Shown: positions 26,353 through 34,780, counted from the first letter of the stretch. The stretch: DNA of 64,000 nt from Blastopirellula marina DSM 3645 (GCF_000153105.1 NZ_CH672376.1:1190817-1254816), one strand, 5' to 3'. Translations and numbers: made by a program. Notes: generated from the sequence alone by a model not told the origin.

Positions 26353-26734
26353 CGTGGAGAGATTTTTCTAGAGCGGGGAAGGGGGCGTCGACGGCGCGTT
26401 GGCCAAGAATGTGGACAACTGGTAAGTCAAATAACGTAACCGACAACATCCCCAATCAGCAAGCAAGCCGCCCAGCGTCGCCGTTCGCTCCCGCGCAGGC
26501 AGTAATGGCTAGCCAACGCTTTCAGGGCGCTTCGGCTTGTTGCTGCCGGAGCTTTTCACCTGCCGCAGTTGGTCGTGGGGCAGGCTGCGAGTAGCGGCTG
26601 AGGGAATCCAGAACTCAATTCCTGCCGGTATCGAACATGTTATGCATAAGAAAACTACTTGCAAAAGGATTGCGTCTGCGTAAGATGAAGCGGGTTGAGG
26701 TTCAGGTTCCGTTTATGGCTTTCGGAAGAGTGTT
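26353..26734. other. 382-base gap between bestrophin and MerC-like genes
   Basis: No gene seen. It holds divergent promoters. The last 90 bases carry an inverted-repeat site at 26660-26674. Confidence 0.4.
26660..26674 (+). promoter_or_regulatory. Possible metal-regulator site upstream of merC-like gene
   Basis: TGCAA-AAGGA-TTGCG is an inverted repeat with one mismatch, 61-75 bases before the MerC-like ATG. The TTGCAA/TTGC half-site form resembles some Fur/Zur-family boxes, which would fit a metal-transport gene. This is speculative. Confidence 0.25.
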
Positions 26735-27307
26735 ATGTTCAGGTCAAACTGGCAAGACCATGCGGGCATCGTCGCTTCGATAGCTTGCGCTCTCCACTGC
26801 GCGGCGATGCCGTTAGCGATTGGTTTTTTGCCGATGCTGGGTCTTCGTTTCTTGGCGGACGAGTCGTTTCATCGGTGGATGGCTGGCGCTTGCTTTGTCT
26901 TCGCCCTCGCGGCGTTTGTTCCGGGTTGGCGAAAGCATCGTCGCTGGCTCCCAAGCGTCATCGCGATTTGCGGCTTGGCTGTGATTACCAGCGCTGCATA
27001 TGGTCTTTCCGGCGAGTGCTGCGAGACCTGCGCACCCACCGGCGTCTGTTCCGCCGAGCTTCCCCTCAACGGCAACGACTCGTCATGTGGCTCAACGCAG
27101 TGTTGTGCGCAACATCGCGGCCTCGAAGGCGGGATCGGCGAAGACATCGCCGTCAGTCCGGCAAAGCCTGTCAAAGGAGCCTCGATCGAAGATATGCTGA
27201 TGCGCTATGCGGCGCTATCGACTCCGCTGGGCGGGGTTTTGCTTATCTCCGGGCACCTACTAAACCGGCGTTACTTATTTCAATGTAGTTGCTGCACTTA
27301 CGAATGA
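26735..27307 (+). CDS. MerC-domain membrane protein
   Basis: A 190-aa protein with the MerC N-terminal signature HAGIVASIACALHCAAMPL (paired Cys18/Cys22 in the first helix) and about four transmembrane segments. A Cys-rich stretch (ECCETCAPTGVC, then CGSTQCCAQH) lies between helices 3 and 4, and the C-terminus ends CSCCTYE. MerC proteins import mercuric ions; chromosomal copies without mer genes may handle other soft metals such as zinc or copper. GGAAGAG precedes the start. No mer operon partners are present. Confidence 0.8.
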   Translation: MFRSNWQDHAGIVASIACALHCAAMPLAIGFLPMLGLRFLADESFHRWMAGACFVFALAAFVPGWRKHRRWLPSVIAICGLAVITSAAYGLSGECCETCAPTGVCSAELPLNGNDSSCGSTQCCAQHRGLEGGIGEDIAVSPAKPVKGASIEDMLMRYAALSTPLGGVLLISGHLLNRRYLFQCSCCTYE

Positions 27308-27468
27308 TCGATTTCTCAAATTCGTGCGTGAAGTCTTGATCCGGACGGCGGAACGCCCATGGCGAACTCCCTGCTAATCTGCGTGCCATCGGCCCACAGT
27401 CAGTGTCTACTCTTACCTCTGCTGTCTTGAGCCCCGCACCAAGCCACCGTCACGCCCCCGGTGCCGGT

Positions 27469-27696
27469 ATGCAATTGGCAAACGTCACGCCGGCGCTACT
27501 TTCGGCGGAGCGAAAGGCGACTATCAGCGCCGCAGACAAAATGAGCCTGAACGCCTGGGTCGCTGAATAACTGCGCGGCAGCGTGACCGAGAAAAGGGAA
27601 GTAAAGAAGGGCTCGAGAAGTGGCGACCGTAAGAAGCCAGCGGCGAAGAAGAAGTTGGCGAAGGGAACGCGTGTTGGGAAGACGGGCGTTCGGTGA
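27469..27696 (+). pseudogene. Decayed RHH/HicB-type antitoxin relic
   Basis: Frame from ATG 27469 to TGA 27696 interrupted by TAA at 27568. Before the stop it reads SAADKMSLNAWVAE and continues LRGSVTEK after it, matching the ribbon-helix-helix end of HicB/Arc-like antitoxins (SLNAWVAEQL). A Q codon CAA would give TAA by one C-to-T change. A Lys/Ala-rich tail (KKPAAKKKLAK) follows. It precedes the methyltransferase relic by 70 bases. Both lie in a GC-rich stretch without intact genes. Confidence 0.45.
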
Positions 27697-27765
27697 TGCG
27701 GGGAAGGACCGCGTCCACGCCGCGCAAAAGCCGGTCGACCGGGATCTGCTAAGGTCGCGCATCGG

Positions 27766-27930
27766 GAGAAGCCGCGCGTCTTGGATCCGTTCGCCGGATC
27801 CGGGTCGACGCTGATCGGCGCCCGTCGCTGCGGCTTCTCTAGCGTCGGCGTCGAACAATGCGAGACAATCGCCGCGCTCGCGGCCGAGCGGCTGCGAGCG
27901 GCGACGCTGGGGGCGTCACAAGCGGCCTGA
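27766..27930 (+). pseudogene. C-terminal relic of a DNA methyltransferase
   Basis: The frame ending at TGA 27930 reads EKPRVLDPFAGSGSTLIGAR followed by RCGFSSVGVEQ and a helix ending AAERL. This is the SAM-binding motif I end of a DNA (N4-cytosine or N6-adenine) methyltransferase of the permuted beta type. The catalytic (D/N/S)PP(Y/W) region is missing and the usual 20-30 residues between EKP and VLDPF are deleted. No start codon. A remnant of a restriction-modification or phage methylase. Confidence 0.6.
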
Positions 27931-28072
27931 CCGGCACAGCCCGGCCCCCTGGTCGCCAGACGACCAGCGGCGGCGCCCCCCTGGTCTAGGTTCTTCCCCA
28001 GGCCGCCGCGGGTCGACCCCAGCGGGAACAATCAAGAATTGGGACTTTGTTTCTTTCCGTGTCCGGCCGAGA

Positions 28073-29320
28073 TCAATCGGGAAATCGATCCACTCTCAAA
28101 CTTTTATGCTGCAGAGCAAACCAGCGAATTGCTTGCTCAGCAGCCACCCTGCAACTCTTAGCGAATGAGGATCTAAACTCCTCGGGACATTCGTCGCCCG
28201 TTTTTTCGTAGTTTAATTTTGCGTGGACGATCTCATTTCGTGTCGCACTTATCGCCGCCGAGAACTGTTTCAAAGCAGCATCTCGATCTTTCTGACTTGA
28301 AGTGACGTTTATTTTTCGGATTTGCAGATAGTGAGGGGCACACCTTGCTAATTCGGTCGGGTCACAACACTTTTGAATTGTTAGCAAGAGGGCGTCGCTG
28401 TCCTTTCGATGCTGGCTTTTATGACAATTAATTTCCGTTACAAGATCGAGGATGTATTCCGCATCCGGTTCAAGGGCTCTTGAGCTCAATAGTTTTGTGC
28501 GAACAGCGGCAGTTAGATCCTCTCGAACCACCGTGACCGAAATGTGCTCCAAGACTTTTACGAAACCAATTATTTGAAACTGCGGATCTGAGGTAGCAAT
28601 CGCAAACGAATACAGTCGTAGCACCTCTGCCAATCCCTCATCGTGAACTAAAGGGCGAAGTTCCCGATCCGGAAGAAGCGTGTCAAACTGTTCAAATTCA
28701 ACTAATGTTTCAGGTCTTGGACTTCGTTCCAGATTTACGTTGAATGATGCTGCAAGCTCAAAAATAAGAGAATCAACCAATCGACGAACAACATTACGAT
28801 CTGCTGCACCAGTCCAACGCACGCTAATGAAGAAGTCCTCTGACAATAGGGGCGGAATATATTTGTCCCAGTACCCAAATTTGAGCACGGCAAATCCGAA
28901 AATGGTCGCTCCGCTTACGAAGCTCAATTCATAGTCATTTCCGTCGACGTGAACTGACTGGAGTACACCACGCCCAACCAATTCTTCCAATTGATAAAAA
29001 GAAGTATCGGGGAAAACCGGCGCTATACGCATACAAAGTTGATTAGACGTCCAGCACTCAAGATTGCCGACCAATTCTATTTCTGAGACTTCGCCTACCA
29101 GCGCCGGCAATTGTCCGTAGGTTAGTTCAATTCCGTCGTCGCATCGCGGAAACCCGAGCACAATTTCGTCTTCTAGATTAATTTCTCCTGGCTCGAAGAG
29201 ATTACTTCTGGGGTCAATAAAATCCCCCTGCAGTTCATCTGCGGTAACCTTCAAAACAACTTCAAGTTTCTGAAGTGCCTTGGTTACGACTGTAGCCACA
29301 CTATCGGAATGATCGGACAT
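28073..29320 (-). CDS. Unknown protein with C-terminal HEPN-type motif
   Basis: A 415-aa protein from the ATG at 29320 (a TTG four codons upstream is an alternative). No catalytic domain is recognised in the first 230 residues, which are acidic and mixed alpha/beta. The C-terminal 180 residues are helical and contain RNEIVH (about Arg361-His366), fitting the R-x4-6-H signature of HEPN ribonuclease domains such as Apea-like HEPN of defence systems. Sampled lines are about 38-48% GC, below neighbours near 60%, suggesting recent acquisition. It sits beside antitoxin and methyltransferase relics, a tRNA-Asp fragment and a tandem array. Function is unproven. Confidence 0.7.
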   Translation of the reverse strand: MSDHSDSVATVVTKALQKLEVVLKVTADELQGDFIDPRSNLFEPGEINLEDEIVLGFPRCDDGIELTYGQLPALVGEVSEIELVGNLECWTSNQLCMRIAPVFPDTSFYQLEELVGRGVLQSVHVDGNDYELSFVSGATIFGFAVLKFGYWDKYIPPLLSEDFFISVRWTGAADRNVVRRLVDSLIFELAASFNVNLERSPRPETLVEFEQFDTLLPDRELRPLVHDEGLAEVLRLYSFAIATSDPQFQIIGFVKVLEHISVTVVREDLTAAVRTKLLSSRALEPDAEYILDLVTEINCHKSQHRKDSDALLLTIQKCCDPTELARCAPHYLQIRKINVTSSQKDRDAALKQFSAAISATRNEIVHAKLNYEKTGDECPEEFRSSFAKSCRVAAEQAIRWFALQHKSLRVDRFPD

Positions 29321-30024
29321 AGTTACTGGCAAAGCACCTCACGGTCAGTTTTTTGTTTTTAGGCGTTACATCAAATTTAGACGGTGAAACAAAGTCCTTT
29401 GAGACCAAATCTAGCACCTCACTTGGGGGGAATCTAGTATTCAAACTGAGTCCCGGACTGTCGATCCGATCGCCGCCCCCCTTCGATCACACAGCCTTCT
29501 AATGTCCTGCGTGTAGCAGGAGCGATGTTTTCGGTCGGGGCGCCTCTCGACTCCCTTGGGCCACTTTCAGGATTGATAAAGACTGAGAGATTGCTTAGAA
29601 TATTTCCAGGAAAGAATTGCAGAATTGTCCCTGGTGAGGATGCCGCTGGGGGGCGAAATCTTGCTCGTTGGGATTGCTGGTCGGCTGGGGTGGCCGCTGC
29701 CGGTGGTGTTTTGCTGCGCGCTGGGGTGTGGCGCCTGGTCGGATGTCCTGATTGCCTAGACGGTCGGTTGGACAGGATGGATTGTTCGATCGAAGAATTG
29801 ACGTTCTGTCCTGTCCAGTGGATTCACCCGCAGGACGGGGCGTGCTGGTCGTAGCGTGAAATCGCCCAGATTACGCCCGGAGGTAGATTGGGGCGTTTAG
29901 CGCAAAAAATTCAGCGGTCCGGTCCGGTCCCATCGACTGCAAAAAAAAAACGCGCCGCGGTCCAGTCCACATCGTGAAACGAATCACGAACTTCGAAACC
30001 CGAATGGCCAAGGAAGCGCGAAAA
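29321..30024. other. Non-coding stretch with tRNA fragment and degenerate repeat heads
   Basis: No gene is supported. It carries the tRNA-Asp fragment (29448-29468), an inverted repeat TGGACAGGA/TCCTGTCCA (29769-29777 and 29809-29817), and degenerate copies of the array head (GCGGTCCGGTCCGGTCC at 29914-29930; a run of ten A then GCGGTCCAGTCC at 29957-29968). Open frames here have no family signature. Confidence 0.5.
29448..29468 (+). other. tRNA-Asp fragment (attachment-site-like)
   Basis: These 21 bases are identical to bases 23-43 of the tRNA-Asp(GTC) gene at 63611-63684 (same bases antisense at 63642-63662), covering the D-stem end and whole anticodon arm with GTC. Thirteen bases further on, TTCGATC also matches the T-loop with similar spacing. 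No complete cloverleaf forms. Tyrosine-recombinase elements often use the anticodon arm as crossover site, so it may be a relic attachment site; a decayed tRNA copy is the alternative. Confidence 0.6.
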
Positions 30025-30738
30025 AACGTGAGGGGTCCGGTCCGGTGGGGTTTTGTCGTTGGGGGTGGGGAGCGTATTCCCTCGGCTTGCGCACTCGGGC
30101 TAGTGTGTGGGGTGGTTGGTCCGGCGGTGGAAAAAAGCGTGGCGGTCCGGTCCGGTTTGATCGGGGCTTTGTCGTTGGGGGTGGAGAGCGTATTCCCTCG
30201 GCTTGCGCACTCGGGCTAGTGTGTGGGGTGGTTCGGGCCGGCGGTGGAAAAAAACGTGGCAGTCCGGTCCAATCTGATCGGGGCTTTGTCGTTGGGGGTG
30301 GAGAGCGTATTCCCTCGGCTTGCGCACTCGGGCTAGTGTGTGGGGTGGTTGGTCCGGCGGTGGAAAAAAACGTGGCGGTCCGGTCCGGTCTGATCGGGGC
30401 TTTGTCGTTGGGGATGGAGAGCGTATTCCCTCGGCTTGCGCACTCGGGCTAGTGTGGGGGTGGTTCGGGCCGGCGGTAGAAAAAAGCGTGGCGGTCCGGT
30501 CCGGTCTGATCGGGGCTTTGTCGTTGGAGGTGGGGAGCGTATTTCCTCGGCTTGCGCACTCGGGCTAGTGTTTGGGGTGGTTCGGGCCGGCGGTGGAAAA
30601 AAGCGTGGCGGTCCGGTCCGGTCTGATCGGGGCTTTGTCGTTGGGGGTGGGGAGCGTATTCCCTCGGCTTGCGCACTCGGGCTAGTGTGTGGGGTGGTTC
30701 GGGCCGGCGGTAGAAAAAAACGTGGCGGTCCGGTCCAA
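30025..30738. repeat. Tandem array, six units of about 116 bp
   Basis: Core CCCTCGGCTTGCGCACTCGG starts at 30079, 30195, 30312, 30428, 30544 (one base changed) and 30661, giving periods of 116, 117, 116, 116 and 117. Each unit has an A-run, GGCGGTCCGGTCC, GATCGGGGCTTTGTCGTTGG, the core ending in GGGCTAG, and GGTGGTTCGGGCCGGCGG. Units 1 and 3 read GGTTGGTCCGGCGG instead. The period is not a multiple of three and each unit has stops, so it is not coding. The core is related to the inverted repeat at 15712-15804. The array ends 11 bases before the stop codon of the next gene. Confidence 0.9.
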
Positions 30739-30748
30739 CGGTCCCACC

Positions 30749-32221
30749 TTAGGCGGCGGCGCGGCGGCGGACTTCGATCGGTTCGGCTGGGGTGTCGCGG
30801 AGGATGCGATCGAGTTGTTCGGCGTTTTCCCAGTCGCCGGCCATTTCGCGGAAGTAGCGCGTCCACTCGAGCAGTTGACGGTGGTAGGCGGCGGCCTGCA
30901 TGAGATAGCGGCGATCGTTGCGCTGCAGCGCCATATGGATGGTCAGCAAGTTCAGCACGTCGGGGTCTTCAAAGTAGCTGGTATGAACCAGTTCTTCTCC
31001 GGAGAGTTCGGAGTTGAACGCGGCCAATCCGGCCATGAGCGTTTTTTGTCCGAGCAGCGTGCGGAGCTTGGGAGCGATATCTTTCGCTTTGGCGTTGGCG
31101 CGCTCGGTGATTCGCTGGGCGATGAAATAGGGGAGCGCCGGAATGCTGTTGACCTCGGCGTCGCCGATCGGAGCGGTCGAGACGTTGCAGAGTTCGGCCG
31201 AAGGTCGGTTGTTGCCTTGCACGGCTTTGCTGACATATTGCCGGACAAAGTGATTGAGCAGCGGCCGCACGATGTAGTTGAACGTGGGCGCGACGGTCCA
31301 GTAATACGGAATCCAGAGGAAGCTGAGATAGTCGGAAACGAAGATCCGGTCGGCGGCGGTTACCTTGCCGACAAACGTGATGTCGAGATGCAGCGTGGTC
31401 CGCAGGCCGTTGATCGCTTCATCATCCGGCGACCAAACGCCGAGCCAGCAACAGCCGAACTCTTGCATCACGCATTTTTCGGCATGCAGCTCTTGCCGGA
31501 TGCGCCGTGATTCGATCACCGGACCGATAAAGAAGCTGGCCAATTGGACGAAGACGAAAAACATCACCAACACGCCGGCGATCGCTAACCAACCGAGTTG
31601 GTCGTACATCAAGTAGTCCATCAAGTTGACGTCGCGACCCAAGATTTCGATTTGCGTTTTGGCGTAATGATCCGGGTGGAACATCGCACAATGGAGGATG
31701 CGGAAGATCTGATGCAGCGACGTCCGCGCATGGCTCAGAAAAAAGAGCCCGGCGATGATGTTGATCCCATTGGCGAGACTGATCGGATTGACCGTCCGGT
31801 GGCGGAGAAAGGGGGTGCCGACGGTCGACCAGGTGCGCATGTGGTCTAACGGAATGCCGTCGACGCTCGCTTGTCGCAGCGCCATCCAAATGATCGAGCC
31901 GCCGTGACTGTGGCCAATCAGATGATAGCCTTGGCCGGCTGCTTCAAACTTCGCCAGATAGTCGAGCAGCGCTTTCGCCCCTTTGAGCCGTTCGCGCTCG
32001 TTGTTTTCGCCGGACCAATGAAACAGGCGGCCGGAGTCTTGCAGCGAGATTCCAGCGGGGAGTCGTTTTTCGAGCTCGCCCCAGACGCTGCTTTTCCGCT
32101 GCCAGAAAGCTACGCCTTCTTCATGCTCGCTGCCGGCAAATGTGCCGTGCACCAGGATGACGACATCTTCCGAGGGATCTTCGGATGTCGTGGGGGGGGA
32201 ATAGACCTTGAGCTCGGACAT
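30749..32221 (-). CDS. Alpha/beta hydrolase with internal membrane segment
   Basis: A 490-aa protein from the ATG at 32221 (AGG nine bases upstream); the longer frame from 32374 is Cys-rich noise. The hydrolase domain shows the oxyanion motif VVILVHGTFAGS (about residues 19-30) and the nucleophile elbow LIGHSHGGS (about 100). Around residues 215-240 a hydrophobic segment (LAIAGVLVMFFVFVQLASFFIG) predicts membrane anchoring. The C-terminal 200 residues are helical without known domain. Lipase or esterase activity is likely, substrate unknown. The tandem array directly follows its stop codon. Confidence 0.75.
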   Translation of the reverse strand: MSELKVYSPPTTSEDPSEDVVILVHGTFAGSEHEEGVAFWQRKSSVWGELEKRLPAGISLQDSGRLFHWSGENNERERLKGAKALLDYLAKFEAAGQGYHLIGHSHGGSIIWMALRQASVDGIPLDHMRTWSTVGTPFLRHRTVNPISLANGINIIAGLFFLSHARTSLHQIFRILHCAMFHPDHYAKTQIEILGRDVNLMDYLMYDQLGWLAIAGVLVMFFVFVQLASFFIGPVIESRRIRQELHAEKCVMQEFGCCWLGVWSPDDEAINGLRTTLHLDITFVGKVTAADRIFVSDYLSFLWIPYYWTVAPTFNYIVRPLLNHFVRQYVSKAVQGNNRPSAELCNVSTAPIGDAEVNSIPALPYFIAQRITERANAKAKDIAPKLRTLLGQKTLMAGLAAFNSELSGEELVHTSYFEDPDVLNLLTIHMALQRNDRRYLMQAAAYHRQLLEWTRYFREMAGDWENAEQLDRILRDTPAEPIEVRRRAAA

Positions 32222-32539
32222 GCAAGTAAGCCTGAGAAAACGCGACATTCGGCACGCGAAGAAACGCCGCGAGGAGATTAGAGGAAGCCGGCAGGCGAAG
32301 CAAGGCGAATCCCAACCGAGGAGCTGCAAGCAAGCTGTCGGCGCCAGCGAATGAGCGTCTGCCGGGGGAGACATTTGATTTATTGGGACGAGCTTTTAGG
32401 ATTCTTCCGGGCGATTGTAACGACCCCGGCAATGGGGTAGGTTAAACCGTGAAACGCCGGCGCCGGCAGTGCATGCAGGCGCCTAGCTTTACGACCAACG
32501 AATCGAATCCCGATCGAACAAATTTACGGAGGAGCAACC
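32222..32539. other. 318-base divergent gap, hydrolase / sodA
   Basis: Holds the promoters of the two divergent genes. A GC palindrome-like stretch (CGCCGGCGCCGG, about 32457-32468) is seen. No gene is supported. Confidence 0.35.
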
Positions 32540-33148
32540 ATGGCTTATACGCTGCCGGAATTGCCGTACGCTTACGACGCACTGGAACCGTCGATCGACG
32601 CCAAGACGATGGAAATCCATCACACGAAGCATCATCAGGCCTACATCACCAAGGTCAATGACGCGATCAAAGGAACCGCTCTGGAAAGCAAGACGATCGA
32701 AGAGCTAGTCTCGGATCTGTCGGCCGTGCCGGAAAACGTCCGCGGCGCCGTCCGCAACAACGGCGGTGGTCATGCGAATCACTCGCTGTTCTGGACGATC
32801 ATGAAGCCCAATGGCGGCGGAGCGCCGACCGGCGCATTGGCTGCGGCGATTGACGCCGAACTGGGCGGTTTCGAGAAGTTTAAAGAAGATTTCTCGAAGG
32901 CTGCAGCGACGCGCTTCGGTTCGGGTTGGGCCTGGTTGAGCGTCGACGGCGGCAAGTTGCTGGTCGAAAGCACGCCGAATCAAGACACGCCGCTGATGGA
33001 AGGTCGGACGCCGATCTTGGGTCTCGACGTTTGGGAACACGCCTACTATTTGAACTATCAGAATCGCCGTCCCGATTACGTTTCGGCGTTCTTTAACGTC
33101 ATCAACTGGGACGAAGTGTCGAAGCTGTACGCAGCAGCGACCGCCTAA
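32540..33148 (+). CDS. sodA: Superoxide dismutase, Mn/Fe family
   Basis: A 202-aa cytosolic enzyme converting superoxide to oxygen and peroxide. Metal ligands are His27 (EIHHTKHH), His81 ([11 protein letters not shown]), Asp163 and His167 (LDVWEHAYY). The GGGHANH and QDTPL...[16 protein letters not shown] forms are more typical of manganese enzymes, though metal choice cannot be fixed by sequence. A strong GGAGGAG precedes the ATG. Terminator follows within 30 bases, so monocistronic. Confidence 0.95.
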   Translation: MAYTLPELPYAYDALEPSIDAKTMEIHHTKHHQAYITKVNDAIKGTALESKTIEELVSDLSAVPENVRGAVRNNGGGHANHSLFWTIMKPNGGGAPTGALAAAIDAELGGFEKFKEDFSKAAATRFGSGWAWLSVDGGKLLVESTPNQDTPLMEGRTPILGLDVWEHAYYLNYQNRRPDYVSAFFNVINWDEVSKLYAAATA

Positions 33149-33489
33149 GTCGGCGTCTTACGACATTGCTCAGAGAAGAGCCGCTCGCCGTGTGCAGCGG
33201 CTCTTTGTTTGCTAGCGGCGAAGACTTATTTTTCTGACCTTGACCCCAACGAAGGCTCTCCATACTCTCCGTGCCAAGCCGGCGCAAAACGCGCGGGGGA
33301 CTTTTCCGATAAAACGGGTCGGAATGGTTAATGAGCCGCTCCTTTTGAGGACGACTCTAAAGTTTACAGGGAAGTCGCCGCTGCATGCGGCGGAAGAAAT
33401 ACAAATCACTCAGGGACGAGGCCGCAGACGAGCACAGGGACGTGCTTTCTGGTGCGATGCCGCCTCACAAAGCCAAAGGCGCGTGAGCT
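33149..33489. other. 341-base gap after sodA
   Basis: Holds the sodA terminator and the promoter region of the low-complexity lipoprotein. Nothing else convincing. Confidence 0.4.
33177..33210 (+). terminator. Terminator of sodA
   Basis: Stem AGAGCCGCT (33177-33185) with AGCGGCTCT (33196-33204), 10-base loop, then TTGTTT. Confidence 0.8.
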
Positions 33490-34521
33490 ATGCGAGTGCA
33501 AATCGAAAAGTGGACATTGGGTGCGGCGTTGCTCGCCGCCGCTGTTTTACCGTCCGTGGGCTGCAAGAGCGGCATGGGTTGGTGGGCTAGCAAGAAGGGG
33601 CCCGACGTTTCGAACGTCGCTACTTCGCAGGCTCCTCCGTACAATGCGACCGCTTCGTCGCCGTCGGCAACTTCGACGCCGATGCCCAGCTCGTCGGCGA
33701 TGGCCCGCAATTCCAACGGCAGCGTGACGCCCAACTACGCGGCGACCTCCGGAGCCAGCAGCTCCCCGTCGTACGGCGGCGCCTATCCCGGCATGGGTTC
33801 GCAGGCCGCTCCGCAAAATGGTTTTTACGCCGCTTCGCAAGGACAGGCCTCGACGGGCTATCCCAGCAGCGCGTCGGCCGCCGCTCAATCGAGCTATCCA
33901 CAAGGGATGACCCAACCGGTCAGCAACCCTTACGCTTCGCAAGGAGCCGCGGCTTATACCGCTTCGGCGACAAGCGCTCCGGGCTATTCGCAGCCGAGCA
34001 CTTCGATGCCGAGCAGCTATGGTCAGCCGAGCGCCGGCGGTTATCCTTCCGCTTCGACCAGCGGCGCCGTTCCGGCCAGCTATGCTCCGACGACCGGCAG
34101 CAGCAGTTACCCGAGCACCAGCGGCTCGCAGTATCCTTCGACCGGCAACGGTTATCCAAGCACCGGCGGTTCGCAGTATCCTTCGACCGGCAGCGGCGGT
34201 TACCCGAGCACTGGGGGCTCGCAGTATCCTTCGACCGGCGGCAGCTACCAGGGAACGGGAACTGGATCTTCGAGCTACAACAGCCCGGCCAGCTATCAAT
34301 CGTCTTCGGCCGGCGCTTCGTCGACCGGATCGACTCCGCACTATCGCCCCGGCGGCACCAGCGACTATGCGACCAGCGGCTCGACGCCGGCCAGCACCTA
34401 TCCGCCGAGCACGTCGAACTACCCGAGCACGAGCGGTTCGACCTATCCGTCGGCCAGCACGAGCAGCCCGACCGTCGGCGGCGCCACGTCGGCAGGATCG
34501 CGTTACTCGGGCGGATACTAA
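33490..34521 (+). CDS. Low-complexity Ser/Tyr/Gly/Pro-rich lipoprotein
   Basis: A 343-aa protein with a lipoprotein signal (ALLAAAVLPSVGC, Cys about residue 25). The rest is disordered and rich in Ser, Thr, Tyr, Gly and Pro. The central part repeats QYPSTG-like units (SQYPSTGNGYPSTGG, SQYPSTGSGGYPST, SQYPSTGGSY), also visible as DNA-level repeats at 34100-34260. Such composition suggests a surface-exposed flexible or adhesive protein. No enzyme domain. The gene has its own terminator. Repeat number is likely to vary between strains. Confidence 0.75.
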   Translation: MRVQIEKWTLGAALLAAAVLPSVGCKSGMGWWASKKGPDVSNVATSQAPPYNATASSPSATSTPMPSSSAMARNSNGSVTPNYAATSGASSSPSYGGAYPGMGSQAAPQNGFYAASQGQASTGYPSSASAAAQSSYPQGMTQPVSNPYASQGAAAYTASATSAPGYSQPSTSMPSSYGQPSAGGYPSASTSGAVPASYAPTTGSSSYPSTSGSQYPSTGNGYPSTGGSQYPSTGSGGYPSTGGSQYPSTGGSYQGTGTGSSSYNSPASYQSSSAGASSTGSTPHYRPGGTSDYATSGSTPASTYPPSTSNYPSTSGSTYPSASTSSPTVGGATSAGSRYSGGY

Positions 34522-34549
34522 TCGCTCTGAGTTGATACAAGACATCGAA

Positions 34550-34578
34550 AGACCTCGCCTGGTGCGAGGTCTTTTTTT
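34550..34578 (+). terminator. Terminator of the low-complexity lipoprotein gene
   Basis: Stem AGACCTCGC (34550-34558) with GCGAGGTCT (34564-34572), 5-base loop, then seven T. Confidence 0.85.
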
Positions 34579-34780
34579 GCGCGCGGATCCGTTTGTGGCG
34601 AACGGAAGAGGAGAATATTGATTTTTTGGGACTCTTTTGGTGCGCCTGGGGCCAGTTAAAAGCTAGGTTTTTCTAACCGTCTTGCCGGTTCGCAGGGAGA
34701 AACTCTGCGCTAGGGCGATACGCGCCCGTCTTGGTAGTTCGTCAACAAGCAACTGATGCTCATTCCGGAGAGATAGAAAT

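Noticed and set aside
27450-28031. 193-codon reverse frame
   Set aside because: It is the antisense of the antitoxin and methyltransferase relics and is Arg/Ser-rich noise.
29280-29500. Reverse-strand frame overlapping the HEPN-motif gene start (reads ...FPPSEVLDLVSKDF...)
   Set aside because: It has no start codon and runs through the tRNA-Asp fragment, so it is likely chance.
29525-29854. 109-codon + strand frame
   Set aside because: Odd Cys/Trp/Gly-rich composition, no ribosome site, no family signature.
30025-30738. CRISPR array
   Set aside because: The whole 116-bp unit repeats with no unique spacers, and there are no cas genes.
30045-30903. Overlapping open frames across the tandem array on both strands
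   Set aside because: They arise from the repeat itself; the 116-bp period is not a multiple of three, and each unit contains stops in every useful frame.
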